From assembly GCF_000715075.1 (NCBI RefSeq), contig NC_134101.1:151441084-151505083 (forward strand): DNA of 64,000 nucleotides, read 5' to 3'. Under the pieces are notes generated by a model that saw nothing but the letters and a program-made list of their open reading frames with translations, ran no database searches and was not told the DNA's origin. Both the position numbers and the translations under genes were made by a program. The first letter of the stretch is position 1; each line of letters starts with the position of its first letter. This DNA comes from Nicotiana tabacum. Taxonomy: Eukaryota > Streptophyta > Magnoliopsida > Solanales > Solanaceae. Shown here in pieces: positions 22,726 through 35,210 of the stretch.

Positions 22726-25700
22726 CTGCATCTCGAGAGTCATCCTGCTCACATAACACCATTGCTTCGCGGAACCTCAACACATGTGCAATTAATCAAG
22801 CCATCTTACAAACCACACGGAACAATAGAGTATTACATGAAATAGCCAACGATGAAATAACATCTAGCGTCTGAATACTCCTCCATAGGGAGCGTTATGC
22901 CGAAGTGAACACATCCGACCTGATATATAGCCCACATTCGTATTTTAGATCCATCCACGGACCTTAAGTCGATTCTGATCGTACTGCACTAGGCCAATAA
23001 TCTTTCGAGGATCCACAATAACCCTTCTTCCCTTGACATACAAGAGCAACCGTCGATTTAGAAAAAAACTTCCACAGTCCACAACCAAATCAACCGAGTG
23101 CCCTTCAGGCATAAATTCGTACATGAATGATAGCACCACAATCTCCATACTTGGTTTCAATCCTTCACTTAATCAAGTGACTACATATCATACTGATACA
23201 ATCTTCCAGTGGGATATGCTCCCATGACCTTATGCACCAGTTAACAAGTCTGTACCTCCATACCATCGGCCAGACTAATGTTGTAAAGCAAATCAAGGAT
23301 ACACAAATCAATACACAAAGCCTCTGACATATGACACCGATCTCAAGTGACGCTGAAGACAATACCCGTTCACTCTAATCATCTGAATCCTTTTTCCCTA
23401 CTCATCCGAGCCGGTGACATTCTTGTCAAGACCAAACTGCAACTTTGATCCTCAACTTCCAAATCCCGTGCTACTCGATGCACTTATTCATGTCAATGTG
23501 CAAGAGTACAAGAATTGCATCATAACTCCTGAACTGCTAATAGGGTAAACACTTCATCATGTAGAAACCTATTACTCAACTAATTTGAAGAGAACCATGG
23601 CAACACGTGACTGAATTCCCATATCCGCGGAAAATACCGACCTCACATAGTGGTCTAAACCACTATAACTCTTCTGGGATCCATATACACATAACAGGCC
23701 ATAATACTCGAATGCCTACAAATAAAATACATTACAGTGGTCGTCAAGTCTTGCACGTACTGCCACAAAGCACATGTGTAACTGAACACGCTAAAGGAAC
23801 TGATCATTGCTTCCATCATGCCAATCCAACCATTGCTAACCGATCCGACTTCTTCTAATTTACTCTAGACTTGCCTTAGGAATAATAATAGCTTCATTCA
23901 AAACATCGCGAACCCAAATCCGCACTCATCCCGAGTAACCTTATAGCATGAGACCATGTTATCTCAAATCCCACGGACCATCTCAAACTCTCCTTGCGCG
24001 CATATTCACATCCTCAACTAGTACACCCATTCTGAAAATTCCTCTACAAATCCAAAGTCATTTTCCCTCATTCCTCCAAATGTTACACTGCAAGCTAAAG
24101 ATAATATAGAACACTCCAAGCCCTTTTTCATAATCTGCTGCAAAAGCTCGATTCTCAACCATACTGTGGGCTTGAAATCCATAGGCACCATATTTTAACT
24201 TCAGAATTCACTAGGACCGTTGCTGAGAGTCACCCACTCTGACTTGGTCCCAAATATAATCAACTCCATGGTTCCGCTAGCACATGAACCGATAAGGCCC
24301 AATATAGCACACATTCCTCAATCCTTTGCTAAAATCACCATTGATGTTTCCTTTCTTTTAGTCGTAATAACCCGTCAATACACCAATGACCAGAAACCTA
24401 ACAAGCAGATAACCATGCAATCCAATTGTAGGTGGTGGGCCTCTCCCACTTAGCTAGAAGCTACCATTGCCTAACTCTGGAAACCATCAAGGTTCATTCT
24501 TCCTCTCTGACATGACCTCGCGCCATCGACCTGCCAAATTCCTCGAAACCTTCCAATGATGTTGCACCGAGCACAATCACTATGAATACAATGAACCATC
24601 TTGGGTTTGTGCCTATTCACCAGCTGTACAAACCTGTTCACTCCCCTTTGACATCAACTAAAGGTGCGATGACACATATGGATCCAAAGTCATGTTGTAT
24701 CCTTCTTCATATCAAGAAACTCCTTCCTGTCGTATCCAATCACCCCTGTATAATAGCTAATATTCCAAATTAAGTTTGTAGTGCTAGTCAGTATCCACCA
24801 TGATTCCCAAATCTCTCTACACTTTTCTCAAGACGTGTAGTTAACCTACCACGGAACCCATATGCTACTCCGCCACTCTTTGGTTAAACTCATCCTTTAA
24901 GCAACTACTTGACTCATGTTTCTCACACTTGGCCTTCTAGAAGTTTAACCACCGCAAGACACCTCCCACATGTCTTTCCTCATCCTTCATTGCCCAGTTG
25001 TTGCCTTAAGTCAAAATCCATCTCTGTAGCACTTGAACTAACAGATCGCCACCAGCTCTAAACCTTACCGAAAATTATCTTTCTCGAGCCATCAACACTA
25101 GGAACGTCGATTCAATCCTGAACCATCTCACACTGCGATCTCTAACGGCCACTTCCCCCACACCTTTCACAATACTCTGTTCCAAATGCAAATTGAAGAA
25201 AACCATAACACCAGCGAACTTAACACTTTATATTCAATCAAGGAAGACGACAGCACATCACAGATGAAGATTCCACCATGCTCGAAAATACCATGTATCA
25301 TTACTCCATCAGCCCAACCTCAACACTCATAGTCTAGTCATTTTTCCTCTGTCAGAAATAAAATACTAAATCTATGAATCTTGCACTGAGTAAACATTCA
25401 TCTAAGTCATTCACTGCTTCGACGTATAGACAAGAATCCTACCATTACACTACATTGTGCGATAGTAACGCACGAATGCTCATAAAAATCAATGCCAAAT
25501 CTCAAAACCTTAGGTAATACTGATACTAAGCTGAAACGATAGAACGACCTTCCGCAAGGAAATGACAATAGCCCAATCAAATACGCACGGAGAAACATCC
25601 TGCACCACATCTGTAGTACCATTACAATTCCTCAATTCCTGACTTATAACAAGAGCTTCACGTCTCATAAGATTGAATAGGAAAGAAATAAAGGCTTAAG

Positions 25701-25869
25701 CCTCAAATAAATCAAATCGCATGATGATGAATCAAGAAGGGGAGTGCTCCTAACAGCCCTATAGCCTCTCGAAGATAAGTACAGACGTCTTCGTACTGAT
25801 CCGCAAGACTCTACTAGACTCGCTCATGACTCATGAGACCTAAGTGAACCTAGTGATCTGATACTATGT
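22726..25869 (-). other. Element A interior, no recognisable coding region
   Basis: Read on both strands, this 3.1-kb stretch gives only short frames (up to about 77 codons), none with a motif I recognise. Near 25740-25868 it resembles the leader next to a primer site. It is probably non-coding interior or very decayed polyprotein. Confidence 0.55.
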
Positions 25870-26132
25870 TGTGACGACCCAAAATCTGTTAAACATCGTG
25901 ATGGTTCCAGACACCACTATCAGGTAAGACAACACTAAATACTTAATTAAATTCTCATTTTAATATTTTTTTGAAATAATAAATTTCCTTCAACTTAACT
26001 AGTAAAAAGGCAAACTTTACAGAATAATAATAATATTTTCCAATTTCAATATTGAGTATCCCATAATCCTTCCTAAACCTAGTGTCACAAGTACATGAGC
26101 ATTTACTAGGAAATAAAATAAAATACAATAAA
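25870..26132 (-). repeat. Truncated 5' LTR of element A
   Basis: TGTGACGACCC at 25870 marks the inner end. Matching to 16172-16410 stops near 26130, where plus-strand element B sequence begins. About 2.6 kb of this LTR is missing, so a deletion or rearrangement joined A and B. Confidence 0.8.
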
Positions 26133-26922
26133 GGATAACAACACTTTTTAGCTTATATATTTGCTATGGTTCTTGTCGGGAGAGAGAGCTCCATGACTTG
26201 TTGATCTGATGAGTGGATATGAGTATATGAGTGCTCCTTTCATCATTGACAGTGTACGAAGGTTCAGAACAAGGTTTTATTTGATATGATATTTGTTATC
26301 GGTACCGGGTTTGTTATTGAGCAGCTATTGTGATCGGAAGTTATTGCTATGAGTATTTGAGTTATGTGGTATATCATGAAATTATGTCTTGGAATATGGT
26401 TATGGGTTTATACAGTTTGTTCAAACCTATACGGTGTATAGATTTAAGAATTGAGTGTTATGATGAGTTTCGGATGTTGGGGATTTGGGTTCTAAGGTTT
26501 ATGGACTAAGGTTGAAGTAAGGATCTTCAATTAGGTTGTATTGTCAGGCTTATATGGATTAGGGTGGCGTGGATCAGCCATGGTTATGTGTACGGTGAGG
26601 TTATACAGTGATTTGATAGCTTTGTTACGACTCTTATCACGTTCGAGGACGAACTTATACAGTTTGTTCATACTTATACGGTGTATAGATTTAAGAATTG
26701 AGTCTTATAATGAGTTTCAGATGTTGGGGATTTGGGTTCTAAGGTTTATAGACTAAGGTTGAAGTAAGGATCTTCAATTAGGTTGTATTGTCATGCTTAT
26801 ATGGATTGGGGTGACGTGGATCAACTATGGTTATGTGTACGGTAAGGTTATACAGTGATTTGATAGCTTTGTTACGACTCTTGTCACATTCGAGGACGAA
26901 CTTATGTTTAAGTGGGGGAGAA
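26133..26922 (+). mobile_element. Element B: 3' interior with 247-bp tandem repeat
   Basis: This is plus-strand interior sequence related to element A next to its purine tract (shared GTGATTT...GACGAAC block). Two copies of a 247-bp unit occupy 26408-26654 and 26655-26901. The purine tract AAGTGGGGGAGAA (26910-26922) precedes the LTR, and one frame reads F-E-D-E-L-M-F-K-W-G-R-M with its TAA in the LTR. The rest of the element to the left is missing. Confidence 0.78.
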
Positions 26923-28539
26923 TGTAATGACCCAACTGGTCGTTTTGAGTTGGTCTTCGAGTTATTCGGGATTGATTTGGAAGGATGGTTCTCAACTAGG
27001 AGGCTTTGAGTCGGAAGAGTTGACCAATTTGACTTTCGTACATTTGACCTCGGATTGAAGTTTTGATGGTTCTGTTAGGTTTGGATGGTAATTTTTGATT
27101 TGCCGACTTGGTATATGCCCGGATTTACATATGGATATTTCTAGAAGGTTTTGGCACTAATTGGCAAAAATTAGCAATTTGAAGGTTTGAAAAGTTCATA
27201 TGTTTAACCAGGAGTTGACTTTGATGTTATTAGGTTCAGATTGTTGTTATAGAAGTTAGAATAAGTTCATTATATCATTTGGAACTTGTGTGCAAAATTT
27301 GAGGTGATTCCGAGTTGTTTAGACGTGTTCGGCATAAGTTTGGAATTTGGAAATTGAAAATAGTTCATTAAACTTGATTTCATCACAATTTGAGATCAAA
27401 AGCTCGGATTTGAACGATTTTGGAGGGGATTTTCATGATTCGGATTGGGGTAACTATTTTCGACTTAGATTTGTTTATATTTCATGATTTCAACCTCGAT
27501 TTTGGTGTTTGATTGATGATTTGAATTGGAGAAATTGAGAATTTTTGTAAAAACTTTTGTAAAATATAAATTGATGATTTGAAGGACGATTTGATGTCGG
27601 AATTAGATGATATTGGTATGGTTGGACTCGTACCGGAATGGGTGTTTGGAATTTGTGAGTTTTGTCAAGTTCTGGGGTGCGAGCCTAGGGTTGACTTTTT
27701 AAGTTGACTTTAAGATTTTAGTTAAAGATCTTAACTTTATTATTCGAAATTAATTTCTCTTGCATTGTTTGATAATATTAAATCGTTTTGGTTAGACTTG
27801 AGTCGAGTAGAGATATATTTTAAAGGAAAGCTATTTTTAAATGATGTATTGGCCTAATTGAGGTAAGCATCTTGCCTAACTTTGTGAGAAGGAGCTTTCC
27901 CATTGGATTTGGTCTGATTGCACTATTTAAATTATGTGAAAGACGTGTACATGAGGTGACGAGTGTGAAGACAGTCAAATTACGAATGTAATGCTCACTA
28001 TTTGAATTATGTGAAAGATGGGCTTATATATAGCATTTGATTGGTTTAGACTCTTAGGTTATTTATATACACTTAACTGAAGTTGTTACTTCATGGAATA
28101 TCTTTCATTGTTGAATTTATTCTTCCGTTTCATTGTGTTGTTGTTGGAATTCTTGAACCCATTGTTGTTGAGCCGTGGGCTATGTATGGTTTCGACCACA
28201 TTAGACGTAGGCTATTAATATGCCTTTAGGTGATAGTGAACTTATATGTAACATGTTGAAATCACTTTATGATTACTTGATCATACTCATTATATTGATT
28301 TGGTCATTATCATATTTTATTTAATTGAACACTTCTCCACTATTATGATTATTTGTTGTGTCCTTGTGTACTATTGTCGGAAGTTGTGAGATTATATCTC
28401 GATGTTACTTGGTATCATTATTGTGATATTGTGGCACATGGTATTTCTGCTTTATGGTATCGTGACACTTGTAGACATGTTGAGCGGATTGATTGTGGTG
28501 CCAACATGAGGTTTTGTCGTGTTATTGAATTTATTATGA

Positions 28540-28690
28540 TGCGCATGGAGTGAAATAAGGGTGACATTATCTCGGGCTTTTCAGACGAAATAAGGGTGTC
28601 TATATGCGCATGTGGCGAAATAAGGGTAGTGTAATATATTTATGTGCATATGCGGTGTAATAAGGGTGGCTATATGGGGATGTTATGTGA
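28540..28690. repeat. Degenerate minisatellite, GAAATAAGGGTG words
   Basis: About four copies of a GCGCATGTGGCGAAATAAGG-like unit, 35-50 bp apart, lie inside element B's LTR. Confidence 0.6.
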
Positions 28691-29019
28691 TGGCTAGGGG
28701 GCATGTTTTTTATGAAACAGGAGTATCTTGATTGTTTCTTTTGACCTCCTTGTGTGTGTCATGCATATTACGTAATTTGTTATATTGTTCACCAATGTGG
28801 TACTCAATGTCTCTGATATTACTTGATGATTTGAGTTATAATAGTATAGTTGCACATGCATATACCGTAACATGTCATTTGTACCAGTCCACGAGTATGA
28901 AATTTGATGTTCATTAATCATCTATATTTACTCTTATATATCTTGTTTCTCTATGATATGATTTGGTGTGGTAGCCCGTGAATATGCCGGGTGGATTGTT
29001 ATATTGCACATGAGTTATC

Positions 29020-29190
29020 TGTGCAGTTGTGATACATGTTGTGGTATGAGATCATTGTCGTGCGATTGTGATATATATTTTGTGGCACGAGGTCTTTGTC
29101 GTGCTATCGTGGTACATGTTGTGGCACGAGGTCATTGCCGTGTGGTTGTGGTGTATGTTGTGGCATGAGGTCTTTGTCATACGAGGGTGA
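29020..29190. repeat. Degenerate 37-bp tandem repeat
   Basis: Four to five copies of a unit with GTTGTGGCACGAGGTC and TTGTCGTG words, spaced about 36-38 bp apart, lie in element B's LTR. A frame reading through it yields a repetitive VARG/HCR peptide that is not a gene. Confidence 0.7.
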
Positions 29191-29878
29191 TTGATAATGT
29201 GGGCATGAGGTGCCGTATGAATGTGACTCTTTTGATGACTTATTGTTGGAATGAGATCTTTATTTGTTCTAAATGGTTATTGCTTAAGTTGAAGAGATTA
29301 ACTTTATTGCCTTGTGTTATTATTTCTTTTCATTACAGTTATCACGTTCTGTTATTATTCCTCTTTACCGGCTTTGGATGTTATTGTACATTTTATTTGA
29401 CTAGTGAGTGTCTTGAATTCAACCTCGTCACTACTCCACTGAGGTTAGTCTTGATACTTGGGTACCGATCGTGGTATACTCATACTACACTTCTGAATAT
29501 TTTCATGCAAATTTAAGTATTGGAGATAGCGGACCTAGGCAGGGTTAGTTTCTTGATTACGGGGATTCAAGGTGAAGTTGTTGGGTCGTCGCAATCCATT
29601 AGAGTCATTCCCTTTACATTTATACCGTCATATTTCTATTTGAACAGTATTGTATTTGAGATATTTCTATGTATTCAGCTAGAATTTGTGACTTTGTACT
29701 ACCTAGTTTAGGAGATTTGTTGTGATTATCACCGTGTAGGCTTTTATCACTTTTGTTTCCATATTTATGTTAAACTCTGCTTCATTATTTCATGTTTAAG
29801 TGGTTTAACTGTTGTAAGTAATCGGCTCACCTAGTCTTAGAGATTAGGTGTCATCATGACGCATATGGCATCGTGACA

Positions 29879-31249
29879 CTAATATAGTTATACTTGTATT
29901 TGGGTGTGCGCAGTTGTGTTTTTTATTTTAAAAATAATTCTCAAAACGATTAGAAGGAAATATGAAAAAATATATATAGCACAACACTTGGTTGAATTAA
30001 AAAATTATAGAATAATATTAATTGGAGGTTTTTTCTCATTTTAAAACCAAAGAAGGAAAAACAAAGCTACTGATAACAAAGCCCTAACTCACTCCAAACG
30101 TTTGGGAATAGTTTTTGTTTTAGTTTCTGCATTTTAGAATCCTAAACCTAACGGAGGCACTAATTACCATGATTGTGCTGCAGTAATATAATTTTAAGAT
30201 TTAGCTAGGAGAGAAAATCCGTATTTTCAGGGGTTTAAGAATGTAATAATAGAAAATTTAAACTTATTTGCGCCGAGAATTAAATAAATTTTATACTTTC
30301 GATGTGATAATTAATTAGTTGTAATGTGTTATTCACCACATTTTTCAAATTATCAATCTTTAATGGAAAAAAAAATCATCAAATCACTATATATCTGATT
30401 TACTAACACTGCTACCAATTTTTAATAAATGATTTTTCGAAATATTTTCTACTCTAACTAAATATTCTTAATATTTTTCGAAAAATATTTTTCAAAAAAT
30501 AATTAATTTTCCAAAAATGTTTTCGTCTTACCAAACACTTTATGCACCCTTTGACAACAATTGATGAATTTGAATTCTGACAACCGTATTGGTGGCTCTC
30601 ACTTTGATGCCATTCATCACCTTCGCACTAATACTGCTGTATCAAATTGGATCGCTTTTGTCTTGAGATCTTTAACTTTTTTCATCACGTTGAAGTTAGA
30701 ATTAATTCCTGTTTATCTATTTCAATTCATGTGGGCAGAAAAAAAAAATTATACTCAGCTACAGAATTTATTTTACATATGGCGTGTGGTTCTGTTCTTC
30801 TTTTAATAAGGGTTTTGGGTGTTGTTTTATATGGTTCTAATGAACCAATATTATATTTTAAAAAGGTTAATTAGTCATCAAAAGTTGTAATAGCATGGAA
30901 AAATTTCAGATGGAGCTCCAAAATAAAGTCGCTTTTGGTAAGTAATGTTTTATCTTACCGTGAGACTTTTCGCTGCGAATCAAAATTAATTGTATGCCCA
31001 TAAATAGATATCGAATATCGAGTAAAAAAATACTTCTGATCCTTTTGTTTTGCCATTTTTGGAGTGTAAAAGAAGGAGAGTTATGGAGTTTTCCTTAAAA
31101 AGAAAAATTTATTTCTTCCTTAAAAAAAACTATAAAGAAAATTCTATTGTTTGGACTATATTTTTCAAAAAAAAATGTGATTAAAAGTTTGTGTAAGCAG
31201 GCATCTTTTTGCTAGTGTTTCTCTCCCACTGCTCGAAGTACAACACGGG
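29879..31249. other. AT-rich intergenic sequence
   Basis: No gene recognised. Around 30470-30495 there is a short palindromic AATATTTTTCGAAAAATATT block of a kind common in decayed MITEs, followed by TACCAAACAC. A frame at 30561-30806 has no recognisable motif. Confidence 0.5.
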
Positions 31250-31420
31250 TCTCCATGGTTCGACTCAATATTTTGAAGTGATCCTTTCTGGCCTCGAATT
31301 TATCTACCGAGTCATTTTCTTTATGCTTGATCTTGTAAATCCACTTTCAGCTAATGTCAATTTACCCAAAGACTTCATGTCCTCCCCAAAATTAACTCTT
31401 CCTCTTGGCAAATAAATTTA
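31250..31420 (-). pseudogene. Small Ty1/copia RT fragment
   Basis: The minus strand reads WIYKIKHKENDSVDKFEARK near 31340-31280. This matches the N-terminal segment of copia RT (usually KWVYKIKHKADGSIERYKAR). Only about 50 codons remain, opposite in strand to the larger copia at 31858. Confidence 0.6.
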
Positions 31421-31857
31421 CCGGTTCAATTCGAATTAGCATAAAAATATTTCCTTGCATAATATGGATTCCAAACATTCATGATAAAGATGTGAAAGAG
31501 TCGAAGGACTCATCCCTAGTTGATTTTCTTTAATGATAAATTGATAAAAGCCGATCCAATGGCTGCTTCAGTAGCTGGAATAACTATAATAAAAATTAAG
31601 AAAATGTCACTGACAATTATCAAAAAAAAAATCTTAACTTCATCTTTTTAAGAAAAGGATTCTAACAACAAAACTACTTCCATAATTGTTAATGTTTGTA
31701 GATTGAACGAGAATGAAGAAGAATGAAACTAGGGCTCATGCTAAGAAATAAGCTTCCAGAGAATTTTTCGTTATTTCTTCTGAAGAGTTATTACAAAAGA
31801 ATATCTAAACTACTATTTACATTGGTCCAGAAAGAAAATTAACTAAGAGAAAATATT
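31421..31857. other. Unassigned AT-rich sequence
   Basis: Nothing recognised on either strand. It is probably a decayed 5' part of the copia element that follows, but no protease or gag motif is visible. Confidence 0.4.
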
Positions 31858-33090
31858 GGATTGTCTTTACTTGTAAAGAATGAATTCAAATGTGTATTTG
31901 TTTCTGATAAAGTTATTGTAAGCAAGAATGAAATGTATGTTGGAAAAAGCTACCTCACAGAGGGCCTTTTCAAATTCAATGTAATGGTTGTTAACAGTAT
32001 GAATAAAATTTCAGCTTCTTCTTATTTATTGGAGTCAAATGATTTATGGCATATTCGTTTAGTACATGTCAATTATAAAACCTTGCGGAAGTTAATTAAT
32101 TTAGAAGTATTGCCTAAATTCGTATAATAAATCGAAATGTCAAATATGTATTGAATCTAAGTTTGTAAAACATCCTTATAAGTCTGTTGAAAGGAATTCA
32201 AATCCTTTAGACTTAATTCATACTGACATTTGCGATATGAAGTCGACACCATCTCGAGGTGGGAAAAAGTATTTTATTACTTTTATTGACGATTGCACTC
32301 GATATTGTTATGTTTATTTGCTTAATAGTAAGGATAAAGCAATTGAAGTATTTAAGTAATACAAGAATGAAGTAGAGAATCAATTGAATAAAAAGATTAA
32401 AACGATTAGAAGTGATAGAGGTGGAGAATATGAATCTCCGTTTGCAAAAATATGTTCGGAATATAGAATTATCCATCAAACTACTGCACCTTACACACCT
32501 CAATCCACAGAATTGCGGAAAGGAAAAATCGAACAATAAAAGAAATGATGAATTCTTTATTAATAAGTTTCGGATTACCGCAGAGTTTGTGGAGGGAAGC
32601 TATCCTTACAGCTAACCGAATACTCAACAAAGTACCCCATAGAAAAACGCAATCTATTCCATATGAAAAATAAAAAGGAAGAAAACACAACTTGAAATAT
32701 TTCAAAGTGTGAGGGTGTCTAGCAACGGTACAAGTTCCTTTACATAAAAGGGTTAAAAACGGACCAAAAACAATAGATTGTGTTTTCATTGGATATGCTA
32801 CAAACAGTAAAGCATGTCGGTTTTTGGTTCATAAATTCGATAATCCTGAGATTCATGTTAATATGGTAATGGAATCGGATAATGATGAATTCTTTGAAAG
32901 CATCTATCCGTATAAAACTGAATGCGAGTCGTTAAGTGTAAGACCTAAGCGACCTCGGTAAGAACCAAAGGAAAATACTCCAAGTATAGAAGATCCAAGG
33001 TGCAGTAAACATCAAAGAACATCTACTTCCTTTGGACCAGATTTTGTGACATGTTTGCTTGAAAATGAGCCTCAAACTTTTAAAGCAGCA
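31858..33090 (+). pseudogene. Copia GAG-pre-integrase and integrase, broken
   Basis: The pre-integrase domain ends LWHIRLVHVNYKTLRKLINL (32046-32105). The integrase core follows in shifted frames: D in LIHTDICDM, D in TIRSDRGGEY, and the catalytic Glu in IAERKNRTIKEMMNS (about 32512) after another frameshift. Stops occur at 32356 (FK*YKNE) and in the TPQST region. The continuation (KTIDCVFIGYATNS ... NDEFFESIYPYK) is the usual integrase-RT linker. Gag and most of protease are missing upstream. Confidence 0.87.
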
Positions 33091-34599
33091 TCTCGTCTTC
33101 TGATTCAGCGTTTTGGAAAGAGGCAGTCAATAGTGAGGTTCAATCAATTTTGGATAATCATACATGGGAATTGGTTGATCTTCCTCCGAGAAATAACCCT
33201 TTAGGTTCGAAATGAATTTTTAAACAAAAAATTAAAGGTAATGGCACTATTGACAAATATAAGGCAAGACTTGTTGTCAAAGGTTATAGACAAACGGAAG
33301 GTCTTGATTACTTTGACAATTACTCGCCAGTAACAAGGATAACATCTATTAGAGTGTTAGTGGCACTAGCGGCCGTGTATGATCTTGAAATCCATCAAAT
33401 GGATGTTAAAACAACTTTCTTAAATGGAGAATTGGAGGAAGAGATTTACATAGAACAACCTAAGGGTTTTGTGGTTCCTGATAAAGAAAAGAAAGTGTGC
33501 AAACTTGTTAAGTCACTTTATGGACTTAAACAAGCACCCAAACAATGGCATGTAAAATTTGACCAAACAATGTTGCCAAATGGATTAAAAATCAATGAGT
33601 GTGACAAATGTGTTTACATTAAAAACACTCCAGGCCATGAAGTCATTGTTTGTTTATATGTTGATGACATGTTGATAATGAGCAAAAGCACGACAGATAT
33701 AAATGCTAAAATGCATGTTGGCTAGCAAATTCGACATGAAAGACTTAGGAATTGCTGATGTGATCTTAGGAATCAGAATTCACAAGATTCCACAAGGTCT
33801 AGCATTATCATAGTCTCACTACATTGAAAAGGTACTTGACAAGTTCAAGTATTTGGATTTCAAAATTCCCAAGACTCCAATTGACGTGAGTTATGCACTT
33901 CAAAAGAATAAAGGTGAAAGTGGCTCACAACTGGATTATGCAAGAGTATTGAGAAGTTTGATGTATATCATGAATTGTATGCAACCAGATATAGCATGTG
34001 CTATTAGCAAACTGAGTCGGTTTACAAGTAATCCCAATCAAATACATTGGATGGCAATGAAACGAGTTTTGGGATATCTGAAACATACCCAAAATTATGC
34101 TTTGCATTATAACAAATATCCTTCCGTGATCGAGGGATATAGTGATACAAATTGGATCATCGGATCATCTGAAGTTAAATCCACGAGTGGATATGTTTTC
34201 ACAATTGGGGGTGAAGTAGTGTCTTAGAAATCATCCAAACAAACGTACATCGCCCGTTCTACAATGGAATCTGAATTCATAGCTTTAGATAAGGCCGGTG
34301 AAGAAGCTGAATGGCTCCAGAATTTCTTGGAAGATATTCCATTTTGGCCCAAACCTTTGGCACCTATTTGTATACATTGTGATAGTCAAGCGAAAATAGG
34401 TAGTGTAGGGAGCGTTATGTATAACAAAAAATCTCGTCATATTAGACGGAGACACAATATTGTTAGACAACTACTCTTTAGTGCTATTATCACAATTGAC
34501 TACGTAAAGTCAAGAGATAATGTGGTGGATCCACCTACAAAAGGTCTATCTAGAGAGGCAGTTGAAAGATCATCAAAGAGAATTGGGTTAAAGGCCTAG
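33091..34599 (+). pseudogene. Copia reverse transcriptase and RNase H, broken
   Basis: RT: YKARLVVKGYRQTEGLDYFD, then HQMDVKTTFLNGELEEEIYI, SLYGLKQAPKQW and an intact YVDDMLIMS at about 33658. RNase H: a GYSDTNWIIGSSEVKSTSG segment at 34126-34182, a stop just before KSSKQTYIARSTMESEFIAL, then KSRHIRRRHNIVRQLL and the ending VDPPTKGLSREAVERSSKRI. A frameshift at about 33725 and a stop at 34227 inactivate it. This is a Ty1/copia element; lineage not assigned. Confidence 0.9.
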
Positions 34600-35210
34600 G
34601 ACAAGTCATCATGGCGGTAACTCTACCTAACAGACTGGAGATCCCAAGAGCTAGGTTCAAAGAGATAAAACAAAGTTATGAATGGCGGTTTAACATTGTC
34701 AACTAACTCAACCCATTCTCGTGATAAAGACAATGTTCAAAAACGAGGTAAAGCATTAAGGCTTTTTGATGAGTCAATAAAGCTTAAAGCTTTTTAATGA
34801 TTTGCTAAGTCTGGCAGGATATGACCAGATAGTGTGTCTTTAGGATTACATGTTTAGGAATCACTTATGTGAGTGTGAAGTGTAAGCCGCTTCAAGGAGA
34901 ATGAAAGTAAATGCCCATTCTCTAAGCACTCATGAAACCAGACGGGGTTCATAGCTGAAATGAACACAACTGTGAGAACCATAGATGGTTAAGGATTGAT
35001 TGTGTGACTTATTGTCTAGGTATACAACAAAGCTCGAAGGTTCAAAGATATCAAATCTACCGATTGACCGAGTATATCCGATATAAGTTCACTACGGAAA
35101 GTTCAAAGGGAAACCTACTTGTCCAGATGCAACTAATTCTTGCATGTGAAACACACACACGCCCGTGCATTCCTTTAAGTTTATAGCCATTCCCAATTCA
35201 TATGGGGGAT
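34600..35210 (+). other. Copia 3' untranslated region and purine tract
   Basis: This is non-coding sequence between the RNase H end and the LTR. It ends with ATGGGGGAT (35202-35210), the polypurine tract that primes plus-strand DNA. Confidence 0.7.

Larger units (their letters stand above)
16172..26132 (-). mobile_element. Element A: large non-coding LTR element
   Basis: A 3' LTR (16172-20681, with a nested insertion), an interior of 5188 bp and a truncated 5' LTR (25870-26132) are recognised. The two LTRs match over about 240 bp (16193-16410 against 25918-26130). The minus strand has a purine tract before TGTAACGACCC and a degenerate tRNA-Met-like site (TAGTATCAGATC at 25855-25866) after the 5' LTR. 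I found no gag, RT or integrase motif in the interior on either strand. This fits a large retrotransposon derivative that depends on enzymes from elsewhere. Both outer ends are damaged, so no target duplication is visible. Confidence 0.72.
26923..29878 (+). repeat. 3' LTR of element B
   Basis: It starts TGTAATGACCC after the purine tract and ends ATCGTGACA, about 2956 bp. It contains degenerate minisatellites at 28540-28690 (GAAATAAGGGTG words) and 29020-29190. No second copy is in the window. The right end is chosen from the TCGTGACA typical of this group, so it carries moderate uncertainty. Several short open frames here are incidental. Confidence 0.72.

Noticed and set aside
22945..23362. 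Minus-strand frames as remnants of pol
   Set aside because: No RT, RNase H or integrase residue pattern could be matched.
28353..29711. Several open frames of 60-110 codons in a row, as a gene with introns
   Set aside because: They lie wholly in element B's LTR, include minisatellite translation and show no conserved motif.
30561..30874. Two overlapping frames as a small host gene
   Set aside because: No recognisable motif, hydrophobic T-rich composition and no splice or promoter context; chance cannot be excluded.
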